From Gracilimonas sp031581265 (GTDB lineage: Bacteria; Bacteroidota; Rhodothermia; Balneolales; Balneolaceae), in contig NZ_JAVLBQ010000001.1 in the NCBI RefSeq assembly GCF_031581265.1, positions 62,001 to 126,000 on the forward strand: 64,000 nucleotides of DNA. Direction: 5' to 3'. The notes below the pieces were generated by a model. The model made no database searches, was not told the origin of the DNA, and saw only the letters and a list, made by a program, of their open reading frames with translations. How positions within the stretch are numbered: the stretch's first letter is position 1; the number at the start of each line of letters is the position of its first letter. Of this stretch, positions 27,490 through 36,579 are shown piece after piece. The position numbers were made by a program, and so were the translations under genes.

Positions 27490-28605
27490 TCAGTTTAGCA
27501 CAGTATCTACTTCTTCCCAGTCCATATCAAAAGCTTCGGCTACATCTTTATAGACAATAATTCCGTTGGCAATATTTAATCCTTTCAACAATTCAGGGTC
27601 ATCATTAAGGGCTTGCTTCCAGCCTTTATTGGCTAAGTCAACTGCATAAGGCAAGGTTACATTCGTCAGCCCCATCGTTGAAGTATAAGGCACAGCCCCT
27701 GGCATATTGGCCACACAATAATGAACCACATCATCCACCATATACACAGGATCTTTGTGGGTAGTTGGCTTTGAAGTTTCAAAACATCCACCCTGATCAA
27801 TGGCTACATCTACCAATACTGTTCCGGGCTTCATTTCCTTTAGCATATCGCGAGTAATGAGATGCGGAGCTTTTGCACCCGGCTTCAATACAGCCCCGAT
27901 AATCAAGTCAACATCAGATAGCATTTTTCGAATGTTCGCTTCAGATGAAAATATGGTATTCACATTTTTATCCATCACATCATCGAGGTAACGAAGGCGC
28001 GGCATGTTGATATCCATGATGGTTGTATCTGCGCCCATACCGGCGGCAATTTTAGCTGCATTCACACCCACAACACCACCGCCAAGCACTAACACTTTGG
28101 CGGGAGGTACACCGGGAATTCCACCCATCAATTTACCCAATCCACCTTTGGGTTTTTCAAGATAAACGGCTCCTTCCTGGGCAGCCATACGTCCGGCTAC
28201 TTCACTCATAGGAATTAATAGCGGAAGAGATCGGTCGGATTTTTCAACTGTTTCGTACGCAATGGCAATACATTTAGACTCTACTACCGCTTTTGTAAGC
28301 GCTTCTTCGGCTGCAAAATGAAAATAGGTGAAAATAACCTGTCCTTCCTGCATCCGTGGATATTCCACTGCGATAGGTTCTTTCACTTTCATGATCATTT
28401 CGGCTTTCTGCCAAACTTCTTCTACATCATCAATAATAGTGGCTCCGGCATCAACATACTGCTGATTGCTAAAACCACTGCCCACACCGGCATTATTTTC
28501 AATTAGCACCTCGTGACCGTTCCGCGTTAGCTGCACAACACCACCCGGTTGAATAGCTACCCTGTTCTCGTGGGTTTTAATCTCTTTAGGGACTCCAATA
28601 ATCAT
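27490..28605 (-). CDS. ald: alanine dehydrogenase
   Basis: 371 residues, the standard length. Substrate-side residues are in place: Arg15 (ENRVA), Lys75 (MKVKEP) and His96 (TYFHFA). The NAD-binding fold starts at VLVLGGGVVGVNAAKIAAGMGA with Asp of TIMDIN as the ribose-binding acid. It catalyses the reversible NAD-dependent oxidative deamination of L-alanine to pyruvate and ammonium in the cytoplasm. It is a single gene with its own strong terminator and a Bacteroidota-type -7 element upstream. Confidence 0.96.
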   Translation of the reverse strand: MIIGVPKEIKTHENRVAIQPGGVVQLTRNGHEVLIENNAGVGSGFSNQQYVDAGATIIDDVEEVWQKAEMIMKVKEPIAVEYPRMQEGQVIFTYFHFAAEEALTKAVVESKCIAIAYETVEKSDRSLPLLIPMSEVAGRMAAQEGAVYLEKPKGGLGKLMGGIPGVPPAKVLVLGGGVVGVNAAKIAAGMGADTTIMDINMPRLRYLDDVMDKNVNTIFSSEANIRKMLSDVDLIIGAVLKPGAKAPHLITRDMLKEMKPGTVLVDVAIDQGGCFETSKPTTHKDPVYMVDDVVHYCVANMPGAVPYTSTMGLTNVTLPYAVDLANKGWKQALNDDPELLKGLNIANGIIVYKDVAEAFDMDWEEVDTVLN

Positions 28606-28643
28606 GATATAAAAGTTTAGTTTAGCTGTTATTTTAGGGGACG

Positions 28644-28651
28644 CAAAGGTA
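28644..28651 (-). promoter_or_regulatory. candidate -7 element TACCTTTG for ald
   Basis: Exact TAnnTTTG on the minus strand, followed by GCG as in many Bacteroidota promoters, about 39 bases before the ald start. No clear -33 TTG. Confidence 0.4.
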
Positions 28652-28752
28652 GGTATTTTTCAGGAAAACTTGGTAATCAATATTTGTTAATGAGATACCA
28701 TTTCCCTTATGTTATTTCCTGTTAAAACAATAAATGTTTGATCTATTTGCAC

Positions 28753-28760
28753 TACTTTTG
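28753..28760 (+). promoter_or_regulatory. candidate -7 element TACTTTTG for the zinc protease
   Basis: Exact TAnnTTTG, 38 bases upstream of the ATG at 28798. It argues that the start at 28798 is right, since a start at 28738 would precede it. The -33 region is unclear. Confidence 0.35.
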
Positions 28761-28797
28761 TTGCACTAATTTTTTTCGGAACCAATCATTTTCAATT

Positions 28798-31239
28798 ATG
28801 ACTAACAAATATATACTCACTTTAAGCGCCTCCTTACTGTCTCTAATGCTGATAGTTGGATGTTCAGCAACCAAGAAAACTTCCTCCGACCAATCCTCAC
28901 CCCAAAAATTTTCAGCACCTTCAGACGGTTACTCTTCCGTAATTACCGACGAAGCTGAAACAGATGAAGGACTTTTTGATGTCCACTGGGTGGATGATAA
29001 ACTCTATTATGAAATCCCCGACTCATTACTTAAACGCGAGATGTTACTTGTAAGCCGACTCGCCCAAGTTCCTTCCGATTTCTTTGGATTCTTCTCGGCA
29101 GGATCAAAAACGGCTGAGCAAGTTATCACTTTTGAAAAACAGGATGATAAAATTTTGTTACGTAAGCAGTCGTACAATGCAGTCGCTTCGGATACCCTAC
29201 CGATCTATCAGTCTGTAAAGGCAAACAACTTCGCTCCTATCATTGCCGCTTTTGATATTGAAACCATGGGCGAAGATTCCACATCATATGTTATTGAAAT
29301 GACTGATTTCTTTACTTCAGATATTGAAGCAATCAGCGGAGCTATTGGCTTTTTACGCCAGCAATATCAGGTTCGCCGACTTGACGGAGACCGGACCTAC
29401 ATCGAGTCAGCCAAAAGTTTTCCCCAGAATATTGAAGTACGCCATGTGCTAACCTACAATGCCGGTAATCCTCCTTCCGACCAGCAAACTGCTACTTTAT
29501 CTATGATGATGAATCAGTCGATGGTATTGTTACCTAAGGAACCAATGCGTCCCCGTTACGAAGATTACCGGGTAGGCTGGTTTACCGTAAACCAAATTGA
29601 TTATGGCTCTGATGCCCAAAAAGCAGAAGAAAAAAGTTACATCCGCCGATGGAGACTGGAACCCAAAGATCCCGAAGCTTATGCCCGCGGAGAATTGGTG
29701 GAACCGGTTAAACCTATTGTGTATTACCTCGATCCTGCGACTCCCGAAAAATATGTACCCTACATCAAGCAGGGCGTTGAAGATTGGAACGTAGCTTTTG
29801 AAGAAGCCGGTTTCAAAAATGCGGTGATTGCCAAAGAAGCTCCTTCTCCGGAAGAAGATCCTGACTGGAGTCCAGAAGATATTAGATATTCAACCGTTCG
29901 TTGGGTTGCAAGTACCATCCGCAATGCTGTGGGACCCAGTGTAAGTGATCCGCGTACCGGGGAAATTATTGAAAGTGATATCGTTTGGTATCACAATCAT
30001 ATGCGTTCTTATCGGAATCGACTGATGATTGAAACGGGGGCGGCAAATCCCGCCGCTCGCCAACTAAAGCTGGATGACGACCTCATTGGCGAAACCATGC
30101 GCCGTGTTATTTCTCATGAAATTGGTCACGCCATCGGACTTCCACACAACATGCAGTCAAGTTCGGCTTACCCTGTGGATTCGCTACGTTCCGGAAACTT
30201 CACCCAAAAATACGGGATAGCAACCACCATCATGGAATATGCTCGACAGAATTATATTGCTCAACCGGGCGATGAAAACATCCGGTTCATCCGAAAAATT
30301 GGTCCATATGACAAGTATGCAGTGAACTGGGGCTACCGTGTAATACCTGATGCTGAAACTCCGGAAGACGAAAAACCTATCCTTGATGAATGGATTCTTG
30401 AAAAAGCCGATGATCCTGTATATCGCTTTGCTTCTTCTACCGGGTATGATCCATCTTCACAAACCGAAGATCTGTCTGATGATCCGGTTCAAGCCAGTAC
30501 CTATGGATTGATGAACCTGAAGCGGGTAGTCCCGAATTTGATTGAGTGGACTTCAACCCCGGGCGAAGGCTACGATGATCTGGAAGAAATTTATGGAGAA
30601 TTAGTAGGCCAGTGGGCGCGTTATGCTGGTCATGTTTCTACGAACATTGGTGGTGTTTACCAAAGCAGAAAAAGTTCGGATCAGGAAGGAGTGCTCTACA
30701 ACCCAGTCCCAAAAGATTACCAGGTTGAGGCCATGGGCTTCCTAAACGAACATGTATTTACGACTCCCGATTGGCTGTTGGATAAAGAGATCCTTCGCCG
30801 GATTGAGCATGCAGGTGCCCTTGACAGAGTGCAGGGATTACAAACAAGAATGCTCAATGACGTAATGGCCGCAGATGTGATGATGCGTCTAAATGAAGCT
30901 TACGCCTTTGATGGCGATGAAGCTTATGCACCACTTGAGATGCTGGAAGATTTAAGAACCGGTGTATGGAGTGAGGTTTATGAGATGCGTCCCATAGATC
31001 CATATCGAAGAAATCTGCAGCGCGAGTATCTGGATAATATGGAAAGTCTGTTTACCAACGATTCCCAAAGAGGTGTTGATGTCAAAAACTCTGACATCCG
31101 ACCTTTTATCCGGGTAGAGCTTAACCAGTTGCAAAATGATTTGGAAAGAGCACAAACTCGAATTTCAGATTCGCTTTCCAGGGCACATATTGAAGATGCT
31201 CTGCACAGGATTGATGAGATATTGAACCCTGATAATTAA
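28798..31239 (+). CDS. secreted zinc-dependent metalloprotease (DUF5117/DUF4953 type) lipoprotein
   Basis: 813 residues from ATG at 28798, which begins directly with a lipoprotein signal (MTNKYILTL, lipobox IVGC); a longer reading from 28738 would put 20 unrelated residues before it. The N-terminal half contains the family's FEKQDDKILLRKQSY and the VRRLDGDRTYIESAKSFP region. The active site is HEIGHAIGLPHN, a full HExxHxxGxxH metzincin-type motif (His440, Glu441, His444, His450). This family is common in Bacteroidota, and its substrate is unknown. The lipobox implies anchorage in the envelope, probably facing the periplasm or the outside. A monocistronic unit with a terminator directly after. 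Confidence 0.88.
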   Translation: MTNKYILTLSASLLSLMLIVGCSATKKTSSDQSSPQKFSAPSDGYSSVITDEAETDEGLFDVHWVDDKLYYEIPDSLLKREMLLVSRLAQVPSDFFGFFSAGSKTAEQVITFEKQDDKILLRKQSYNAVASDTLPIYQSVKANNFAPIIAAFDIETMGEDSTSYVIEMTDFFTSDIEAISGAIGFLRQQYQVRRLDGDRTYIESAKSFPQNIEVRHVLTYNAGNPPSDQQTATLSMMMNQSMVLLPKEPMRPRYEDYRVGWFTVNQIDYGSDAQKAEEKSYIRRWRLEPKDPEAYARGELVEPVKPIVYYLDPATPEKYVPYIKQGVEDWNVAFEEAGFKNAVIAKEAPSPEEDPDWSPEDIRYSTVRWVASTIRNAVGPSVSDPRTGEIIESDIVWYHNHMRSYRNRLMIETGAANPAARQLKLDDDLIGETMRRVISHEIGHAIGLPHNMQSSSAYPVDSLRSGNFTQKYGIATTIMEYARQNYIAQPGDENIRFIRKIGPYDKYAVNWGYRVIPDAETPEDEKPILDEWILEKADDPVYRFASSTGYDPSSQTEDLSDDPVQASTYGLMNLKRVVPNLIEWTSTPGEGYDDLEEIYGELVGQWARYAGHVSTNIGGVYQSRKSSDQEGVLYNPVPKDYQVEAMGFLNEHVFTTPDWLLDKEILRRIEHAGALDRVQGLQTRMLNDVMAADVMMRLNEAYAFDGDEAYAPLEMLEDLRTGVWSEVYEMRPIDPYRRNLQREYLDNMESLFTNDSQRGVDVKNSDIRPFIRVELNQLQNDLERAQTRISDSLSRAHIEDALHRIDEILNPDN

Positions 31240-31264
31240 CTTCCCGCTACATATTTTTGAGACC

Positions 31265-31293
31265 AAACCCCTGTGTAAAATCAGGGGTTTTTT
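31265..31293 (+). terminator. intrinsic terminator of the zinc protease gene
   Basis: AAACCCCTG (31265-31273) pairs with CAGGGGTTT (31282-31290), an 8-base loop, and the T-run extends to 31293. It lies 25 bases after the stop. Confidence 0.88.
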
Positions 31294-31324
31294 AATTTCA
31301 ACCTAGGCTTATAAAATTTCCATT

Positions 31325-31355
31325 TTGTGATTTTCTTTTCCTGAAAATAAATTTG
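31325..31355 (+). promoter_or_regulatory. Bacteroidota-type promoter TTG-N20-TAAATTTG
   Basis: TTG at 31325-31327 and TAAATTTG at 31348-31355, separated by 20 bases, match the -33/-7 consensus of Bacteroidota housekeeping promoters. It lies about 75 bases before the GTG of the Cys-rich peptide reading frame, right after the previous terminator, so it should drive the peptide/propeller pair. Confidence 0.55.
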
Positions 31356-31430
31356 ATATATATATAAGTATTATAGTAAAGGTATGTTTATAAATATATA
31401 CTACTTACCAATCACTAAAATCTTTTAGTT

Positions 31431-31760
31431 GTGAAATATCTTATGATAATAATGTTAGTGGGGTTTTTGAATACTAACTCTACACTTACTGAAAATTCTG
31501 ATCTAATCAATACCGAAGTAATAAATATTTCAGATTAAATTATAGAATTAAAAGCACCAATTGTTAGTCCATGCTTAGCTGCAAGTTTACAGAAAAAGAA
31601 ATCTGATCCATTATTATGTGCTTTTGCTTGCACACCAACTTGGACGCCAATGTATGATGGCCCGGACAGTGCTACTTGCGTACAGGGTGGGGGCTCTATA
31701 TGTCAAGCTTTACTTATAGCTTTACAATGTCCATCATGTACTCCACCAATAATTGAATAA
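31431..31760 (+). pseudogene. small Cys-rich secreted peptide gene interrupted by an in-frame TAA
   Basis: One frame runs from GTG 31431 to TAA 31758-31760 with a single internal TAA at 31536-31538 (codon 36). Before it: a hydrophobic leader (YLMIIMLVGFL) and a short Asn/Ser/Thr-rich stretch. After it: about 73 codons with seven cysteines (spaced as in CLAAS, CAFAC, ATC, SIC, LQC, PSC) ending PPIIE. No start codon in that frame follows the stop until an ATG within the Cys-rich part, so both halves look like one former gene of about 109 residues. It ends 7 bases before the propeller gene. The pairing recalls Bacteroides NVEALA-type exported Cys-rich peptides that precede 6-bladed propeller genes. 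I infer a decayed or recoded member; TAA recoding is not expected. Confidence 0.5.
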
Positions 31761-31767
31761 GGTTATT

Positions 31768-32799
31768 ATGAAACTAATTTTAGCTTTTCTAATAACTATG
31801 GGGTTGGGCATCTGTAATGCCCAACCCTCCATTATATTTAAAGGGATTAGTAATAATCTCAAACTTGTAAAAAATAAAACAATTGAATTGGATGAAAATT
31901 TAATGCCATTTGGCAGAGCATACGATATCTGTAGTTTACCTAATTCAAATAATTTTGTTTTAATTACAGATCAACAAACTTCAAGTGTAATCAAGTATTC
32001 GCCTGATGGCTTGCAAATGCAAATAATTGGTAAAAAAGGACGGGGACCATTTGAATATGAACGGCCAGTAAAATTATTTTGCGATGTAGATGCTATTTAT
32101 TTTCGGGAGGGGGTCTCATCCAAATATTTAAGTTTCGATAGTAATGGAAATGGATTATGGGAAAAAATTGCATTTCCTATTGCACCAGGAAAGTTCATTA
32201 TTGATGATAATTCGTTAGTTCTTATTCATTTTGTACCTCAGTTGCATAAAGATTATCTCAAAATTTTTGATATAGATAGTGAAGAGCAAATCAAATCTTT
32301 TGGGTTTACTAATAACATTGATCCTTTACTCGGTATATACAACGGCTCAGGTGGCTTAACAAAGCATTTTGACCGAATCTATTTTGCTCGCCCCTCCGAT
32401 ACCAAGCTCTATTACCTGCAAGATGAAAGTGTTGATTCTGTTGAATTTACTGATCCCGAGTTTGAGGTAAAAAAAACCAACCTTACCCAAGACAGTGACT
32501 GGAATAAGGTTGTCGATTATATTTCGTCAAACAGCCGGGTATCCGGATTATTTCCTCTAAGTAATTATCTCATCGCACAAACTGAGCACGGAACTGTAGA
32601 AGAAGATCGATATTCAAAACTTTTTGTATTCAACAAAGATCATACTCTTTTAGATGAAATTACGGTTCCGCCAAAATCGCAATTATATTATCAGCAGAAC
32701 TTCATGAAATTTTCAGGAAATGGGTTTTTATATTCTTTCTATGAACAAGGAAATCAAAAATTTATTACTGAATGGGCTATAGAATCAATTGAAAACTGA
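31768..32799 (+). CDS. 6-bladed beta-propeller secreted protein (BF3164/NHL-like)
   Basis: 343 residues from ATG at 31768, which opens a signal peptide (KLILAFLITMGLGICNAQ); a TTG at 31753 would overlap the preceding frame. The family signature GKKGRGPFEYERP (about residue 88-100) is present, preceded by SSVIKYSPDG, together with blades of the NHL/6-bladed propeller type found in many Bacteroidota. Such proteins are exported and usually of unknown ligand. It is strikingly AT-rich compared with the genes on both sides and follows a Cys-rich peptide frame by 7 bases under a shared promoter, which suggests a small acquired unit. It converges with a winged-helix gene 42 bases downstream. Confidence 0.8.
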   Translation: MKLILAFLITMGLGICNAQPSIIFKGISNNLKLVKNKTIELDENLMPFGRAYDICSLPNSNNFVLITDQQTSSVIKYSPDGLQMQIIGKKGRGPFEYERPVKLFCDVDAIYFREGVSSKYLSFDSNGNGLWEKIAFPIAPGKFIIDDNSLVLIHFVPQLHKDYLKIFDIDSEEQIKSFGFTNNIDPLLGIYNGSGGLTKHFDRIYFARPSDTKLYYLQDESVDSVEFTDPEFEVKKTNLTQDSDWNKVVDYISSNSRVSGLFPLSNYLIAQTEHGTVEEDRYSKLFVFNKDHTLLDEITVPPKSQLYYQQNFMKFSGNGFLYSFYEQGNQKFITEWAIESIEN

Positions 32800-32841
32800 T
32801 ATCATCTCATCTAAATTCTTACTAAAATAAATTGGTGCTTT

Positions 32842-33147
32842 TTACTTCAGCTTTGCAGCCTTATATATACCTTTCTCCGTAATTTTAACATGACCGTAAA
32901 GAAATGGCCCTCCAATAGAAGCCACTTCAATAAGTCCTTTTCCTTCCAAATATTCGAGTAAATTTTTGAGTTCCGTGCGGTCTAATTCAAGCTCTTCCAC
33001 TAAACTTTCTACAGCAACTTTGACCTCCGGATTACTTTCACTTTTCTCTGCAAGAAGTGAAAGCAGCTCTTTTGCTCGTTTGTTAAAGTCTCCGCCTATT
33101 AGCATATATTGGGTTGATGAAAGCTTGCCAAAGAATGCCCATTTCAC
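32842..33147 (-). CDS. small winged-helix DNA-binding protein
   Basis: 101 residues from a GTG at 33147; the in-frame ATG at 33105 (MLIGGDFNKRAKELL) would give 87 residues and may be the true start. Helices about 22-35, 42-56 and 58-72 (ELDRTELKNLLEYLEGKGLIEV) are followed by a two-stranded wing (GHVKITEKGIYKAA), the shape of an MarR/PadR-like winged helix. No ligand domain is present. It could regulate the convergent propeller gene or the divergent trkA-trkH operon, 205 bases away. Neither is shown. Confidence 0.6.
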   Translation of the reverse strand: MKWAFFGKLSSTQYMLIGGDFNKRAKELLSLLAEKSESNPEVKVAVESLVEELELDRTELKNLLEYLEGKGLIEVASIGGPFLYGHVKITEKGIYKAAKLK

Positions 33148-33352
33148 CTAAACAAAACGTTACGCTATTGTTAAGCTATTATTAACATCAGTATCTTAAT
33201 TACATATAAAATCTGCTTTGCTGGAAAATCAATGATATCATTTTCGCGTTACTCACTATGCTGATTAGTCAGCCTTAAAGCAATCGTTTATACTTTCATT
33301 TAAAGCCAGAACACCTTACCATAAATTGCTTTTAAATTAAATTTCTATATAA

Positions 33353-34705
33353 TTGAAGATTGTAATAATTGGTGCCGGTGAGATCGGGTTTGATCTTGCC
33401 AACGTATTATCTACTGAAAAGCATGATGTCATTGTAATGGATCATGACAAAGAGTGTCTGTCAAGGGTTTCCTCTTCCCTGGATGTACTTCCTATCGAAG
33501 GAAATGCTACTTCGGTAAAAGACTTGGTTAAAGCTCAGGTCGGTGATTGTGATATCCTCATTTCCGTTACCAGTATTGATGAAGTAAACATGATATCGGG
33601 GATGATCGGGAAAAGATTGGGAGCCAAAATGGTCATTGCCCGTATTCGCAGTGACGATTTTACAGATAAAGATTCTCCTATTACCCCCACCGATTTAGGC
33701 ATCGACGTAATGATTCACCCTGAGTTATCCGCTGCTCAGGAGATTTCACAACTTCTTAAAAGATCTTCTGCCAGTGATGTTATTAACCTGGCCGATGGAA
33801 GGATGCAGCTTATTGGCATTCGGTTAGAGAAAAATTCTCCCCTCATAGGAAAATCCCTAATTCAATATTCTGAAGACTACCCTGATTTAACGTTTCGGGT
33901 GGTAGCAATTGTCCGGCGTGGGAGAACCATTATCCCCGACGGATCCATCAAACTTCAAAATTATGATCAGATTTTTGTACTCGCCACAACCGAGGACATC
34001 AATAGCATCGTCAAGACTACAGGGAAAAAAGAAACCGAATTAAATTCCATTATGATTGCCGGCGGCTCCGATATGGGTGCCATGTTAGCCCGTATTCTCT
34101 GTGCTGATAAAACCAAAGAATGGTCCATAAAATTAATAGAACCCGATTACGAGAAAGCTGAAAATTTAGCTATAGAAATGAAAGATGTCATGGTTCTGCA
34201 TGGTAATCCGACTGATCCGGATCTTCTTGCAACAGAAGGAATCAGCGATATGGATGCCTTTATAGCTGTCACCGATGATGAGGAATCAAATATTATATCC
34301 TGCCTGATGGGAAAACATCTTGAAGTGAAAAAGACCGTGGCATTAGTATCTAAGCCTGACTTCATCCCATTGGCTCAAACTATTGGGCTGGATGCGGTTG
34401 TCAATAAAAAAATTGCCGCATCTAATGAAATTCATCGGTACGTACACCAGGGACGCGTGTTGTCCGTAACTGAACTAAGAGGGATTAAAGCAGAAGTTAT
34501 TGAACTTGAGGCTACTCCAAATTCCAAAGTCACTAAAAAACCGGTTAAAAAATTATCCCTTCCTTCCGGCAGTTTGATCGGTGGTATTGTAAGTGATGAC
34601 AAAGTTGAAATTGCCACCGGTAATACGCAAATAAACGGCGGTGATCGTGTGATTGTATTTTGTGTACCTAGTGACATTGATAAAGTAACTAAGCTCTTTC
34701 AATAA
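33353..34705 (+). CDS. trkA: Trk potassium uptake regulatory subunit TrkA
   Basis: 450 residues, the standard two-repeat form: RCK-N (1-about 120, KIVIIGAGEIGFDLANVL), RCK-C (about 140-222), second RCK-N (about 230-345, SIMIAGGSDMGAMLARIL, atypical glycine pattern) and second RCK-C (about 368-450). It binds NAD(H) and ATP on the cytoplasmic face and gates the TrkH channel for K+ uptake. The start is TTG at 33353, immediately followed by the first strand of the nucleotide fold, and no ATG is available nearby. The stop overlaps the trkH start (TAATG at 34703-34707), so the two are translationally coupled. Confidence 0.95.
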   Translation: MKIVIIGAGEIGFDLANVLSTEKHDVIVMDHDKECLSRVSSSLDVLPIEGNATSVKDLVKAQVGDCDILISVTSIDEVNMISGMIGKRLGAKMVIARIRSDDFTDKDSPITPTDLGIDVMIHPELSAAQEISQLLKRSSASDVINLADGRMQLIGIRLEKNSPLIGKSLIQYSEDYPDLTFRVVAIVRRGRTIIPDGSIKLQNYDQIFVLATTEDINSIVKTTGKKETELNSIMIAGGSDMGAMLARILCADKTKEWSIKLIEPDYEKAENLAIEMKDVMVLHGNPTDPDLLATEGISDMDAFIAVTDDEESNIISCLMGKHLEVKKTVALVSKPDFIPLAQTIGLDAVVNKKIAASNEIHRYVHQGRVLSVTELRGIKAEVIELEATPNSKVTKKPVKKLSLPSGSLIGGIVSDDKVEIATGNTQINGGDRVIVFCVPSDIDKVTKLFQ

Positions 34706-36219
34706 TGGCACTGATATCCGGAAAAACATCCATACGGGCACATATAAATTTTACCGTTGTATTAGGAATACTTGGGGCTTTTATATTCTTTTTAGGCTTC
34801 GCCCTACTCATGCCTGCTTTGATCGACCTTGTTTATAATGAAGGCACCTGGCAGGCGTTCCTCATTTCGGCAGCTATTGCTTTCGGTTCCGGAGGATTAT
34901 TGTGGTATCTGTTCAGGCCTAAAGAAGAGTTAAGAATAAGGGAAGGGTTTTTGATTGTAAGTTTAACCTGGCTGACCCTTTCTATTGTTGGTGCCTTGCC
35001 GTTTGTAATATCAGGTATTCTTCCCTCCTTCACCGATGCCGTTTTCGAAACCATGAGCGCCCTCACCACCACCGGTTCTACTATTTTAGGGGGCGAAACC
35101 AGCAGCGGATTTCAAAATCCCCAAATCGAAGAAATCCCAAAAAGTTTTCTTTTCTGGCGCTCTCTGGCACATTGGCTGGGCGGTATGGGCATTATCGTTT
35201 TATCATTGGCCATCTTACCATTATTGGGAATTGGGGGAATGCAGCTGTTTCAGGCGGAATCTCCGGGACCTACTACCGACAAGCTTACTCCTCGCATTCA
35301 GGAAACCGCCAAACTGTTGTGGGGCGTATATGTAGCCTTTACAACAGCTGAATTCATTTTGCTTTGGGTTCATCCTTCCATGGATTGGTTCGAAGCAATC
35401 AACCACGCTTTTTCGACCATGGCCACCGGTGGGTTTTCGACGAAGAATGCCAGTATCGAAGCCTTTAACTCCGTCTACATCGATTGGGTGATCATTGTAT
35501 TCATGTTTATTGCAGGAATTAACTTTGCGATGCATTTCCGTTTACTGCGGGGCGATTTTAAATCCTTTTTCGACAATCGGGAAATTCGATTCTATGGCCT
35601 CGTTATTATGGTCAGCATTCTTGTCATCTCATCCACTTTGTGGATCATGGATAAATATGAGCTTTTTGAAGCCATTCGCTATGGGTCCTTCCAGGTGTTA
35701 GCTATCGTAACTACCACCGGGTTTGGAACCGATAATTACGAAGTCTGGAACACTGCGGGTGCATTTTTCTTATTCCTTCTCTTCTTCACGGGAGGTTGTG
35801 CAGGCTCAACGGGTGGCGGTATCAAGATGATGCGCTGGGTGATTCTTATTCGAAATACCGGTCGTGAGATCAAACAGATCATTCACCCCAAAGCCATCCT
35901 TCCGGTACGAATTGGCGATCAGGCTATTACCCAAAATATTCAGCGTACCGTGCTGAGCTTTTTCGTGCTCTACATTTTCATGTTCGGACTGGGAGCTTTC
36001 ATCATCAGTTTGTTTGGATATGATTTTATGTCTTCGGTGGGAGCTAGTATTGCATCGATTGGTAATATTGGTCCGGGTTGGGGAGATTTTGGTCCCACCG
36101 ACACCTTCGCTCACCTGCCCTTTCTGGGGAAATGGGTACTCATTATGCTCATGATGATTGGCCGACTCGAAATCTTCACCGTGATGATCATTTTCTCACC
36201 GGCTTTCTGGAAACAGTAG
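34705..36219 (+). CDS. trkH: Trk potassium uptake channel subunit TrkH
   Basis: 504 residues, about ten transmembrane segments arranged as four membrane-pore-membrane repeats. The pore loops with their selectivity glycines are visible: SALTTTGSTI, FSTMATGGFST, LAIVTTTGFGTDN and ASIASIGNIGPGWG. HWLGGMGIIVL and GGCAGSTGGGIKMMR are family hallmarks. It is the K+-translocating inner-membrane subunit that partners TrkA, sharing one base with the trkA stop. The 3' flank of this gene (from its last bases at 36216) is duplicated at 36915, next to a toxin-antitoxin locus. Confidence 0.95.
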   Translation: MALISGKTSIRAHINFTVVLGILGAFIFFLGFALLMPALIDLVYNEGTWQAFLISAAIAFGSGGLLWYLFRPKEELRIREGFLIVSLTWLTLSIVGALPFVISGILPSFTDAVFETMSALTTTGSTILGGETSSGFQNPQIEEIPKSFLFWRSLAHWLGGMGIIVLSLAILPLLGIGGMQLFQAESPGPTTDKLTPRIQETAKLLWGVYVAFTTAEFILLWVHPSMDWFEAINHAFSTMATGGFSTKNASIEAFNSVYIDWVIIVFMFIAGINFAMHFRLLRGDFKSFFDNREIRFYGLVIMVSILVISSTLWIMDKYELFEAIRYGSFQVLAIVTTTGFGTDNYEVWNTAGAFFLFLLFFTGGCAGSTGGGIKMMRWVILIRNTGREIKQIIHPKAILPVRIGDQAITQNIQRTVLSFFVLYIFMFGLGAFIISLFGYDFMSSVGASIASIGNIGPGWGDFGPTDTFAHLPFLGKWVLIMLMMIGRLEIFTVMIIFSPAFWKQ

Positions 36220-36295
36220 AAATTCTTCTCGTCAAGGTCTCTCCTAAATCAGTTGATAACTTTATTTTTGCACATTTGAACATCAAATTATAGAA
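36216..36295 (+). repeat. direct repeat A, copy 1 (trkH 3' flank)
   Basis: About 80 bases starting at the trkH stop codon (gtagaaattcttctc) that recur at 36915-36993 with roughly 80 percent identity by eye (shared blocks: gtagaaattcttctc, ctttat, ttgcacatttga, aaattata). Copy 1 contains TATTTTTG, a -7-like motif. Confidence 0.7.
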
Positions 36296-36390
36296 CTGTT
36301 ATAACCTGAGTTCGATTATAAACATCAAGAAGTCGCCTTCCCTGTAGTTGTTAAATAATTTGAGGACAAAAACAACGAAGAGCACTAGCG

Positions 36391-36405
36391 CAGGCGTCGC
36401 GCCTG
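36391..36405. repeat. GC hairpin CAGGCG-TCG-CGCCTG
   Basis: Perfect 6-bp stem with a 3-base loop inside a GC-rich patch (gcgcaggcgtcgcgcctgagc). No T-run; likely a REP-type remnant. Confidence 0.4.
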
Positions 36406-36410
36406 AGCGG

Positions 36411-36524
36411 TGGTTGAATTGGCAAACAAGTTGGTCCAACCGAGACGCTTGAACTAGATCGAGACTCATTTCCTACTCCTGGTGACAACTTGGGGGGGGA
36501 TAATGTATTTTTAAATTGTCATCC
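36411..36524 (+). repeat. direct repeat B, copy 1
   Basis: About 114 bases (tggttgaattggcaaacaag ... ttaaattgtc) nearly identical to 37650-37762; about 10 differences by eye. Copy 2 abuts the 3' end of the FAD dehydrogenase gene, so copy 1 is a duplicate of that gene's 3' flank placed next to trkH. Confidence 0.8.
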
Positions 36525-36579
36525 CTGTAAATGTCAGATAATTTGGATACAAAATAGTTTTTTTTCGAGTTATACGGTA

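Noticed and set aside
31536..31538. Selenocysteine or other recoding at the internal stop of the Cys-rich frame
   Set aside because: The codon is TAA, not TGA, no selenocysteine insertion element is apparent, and a nonsense change is simpler.
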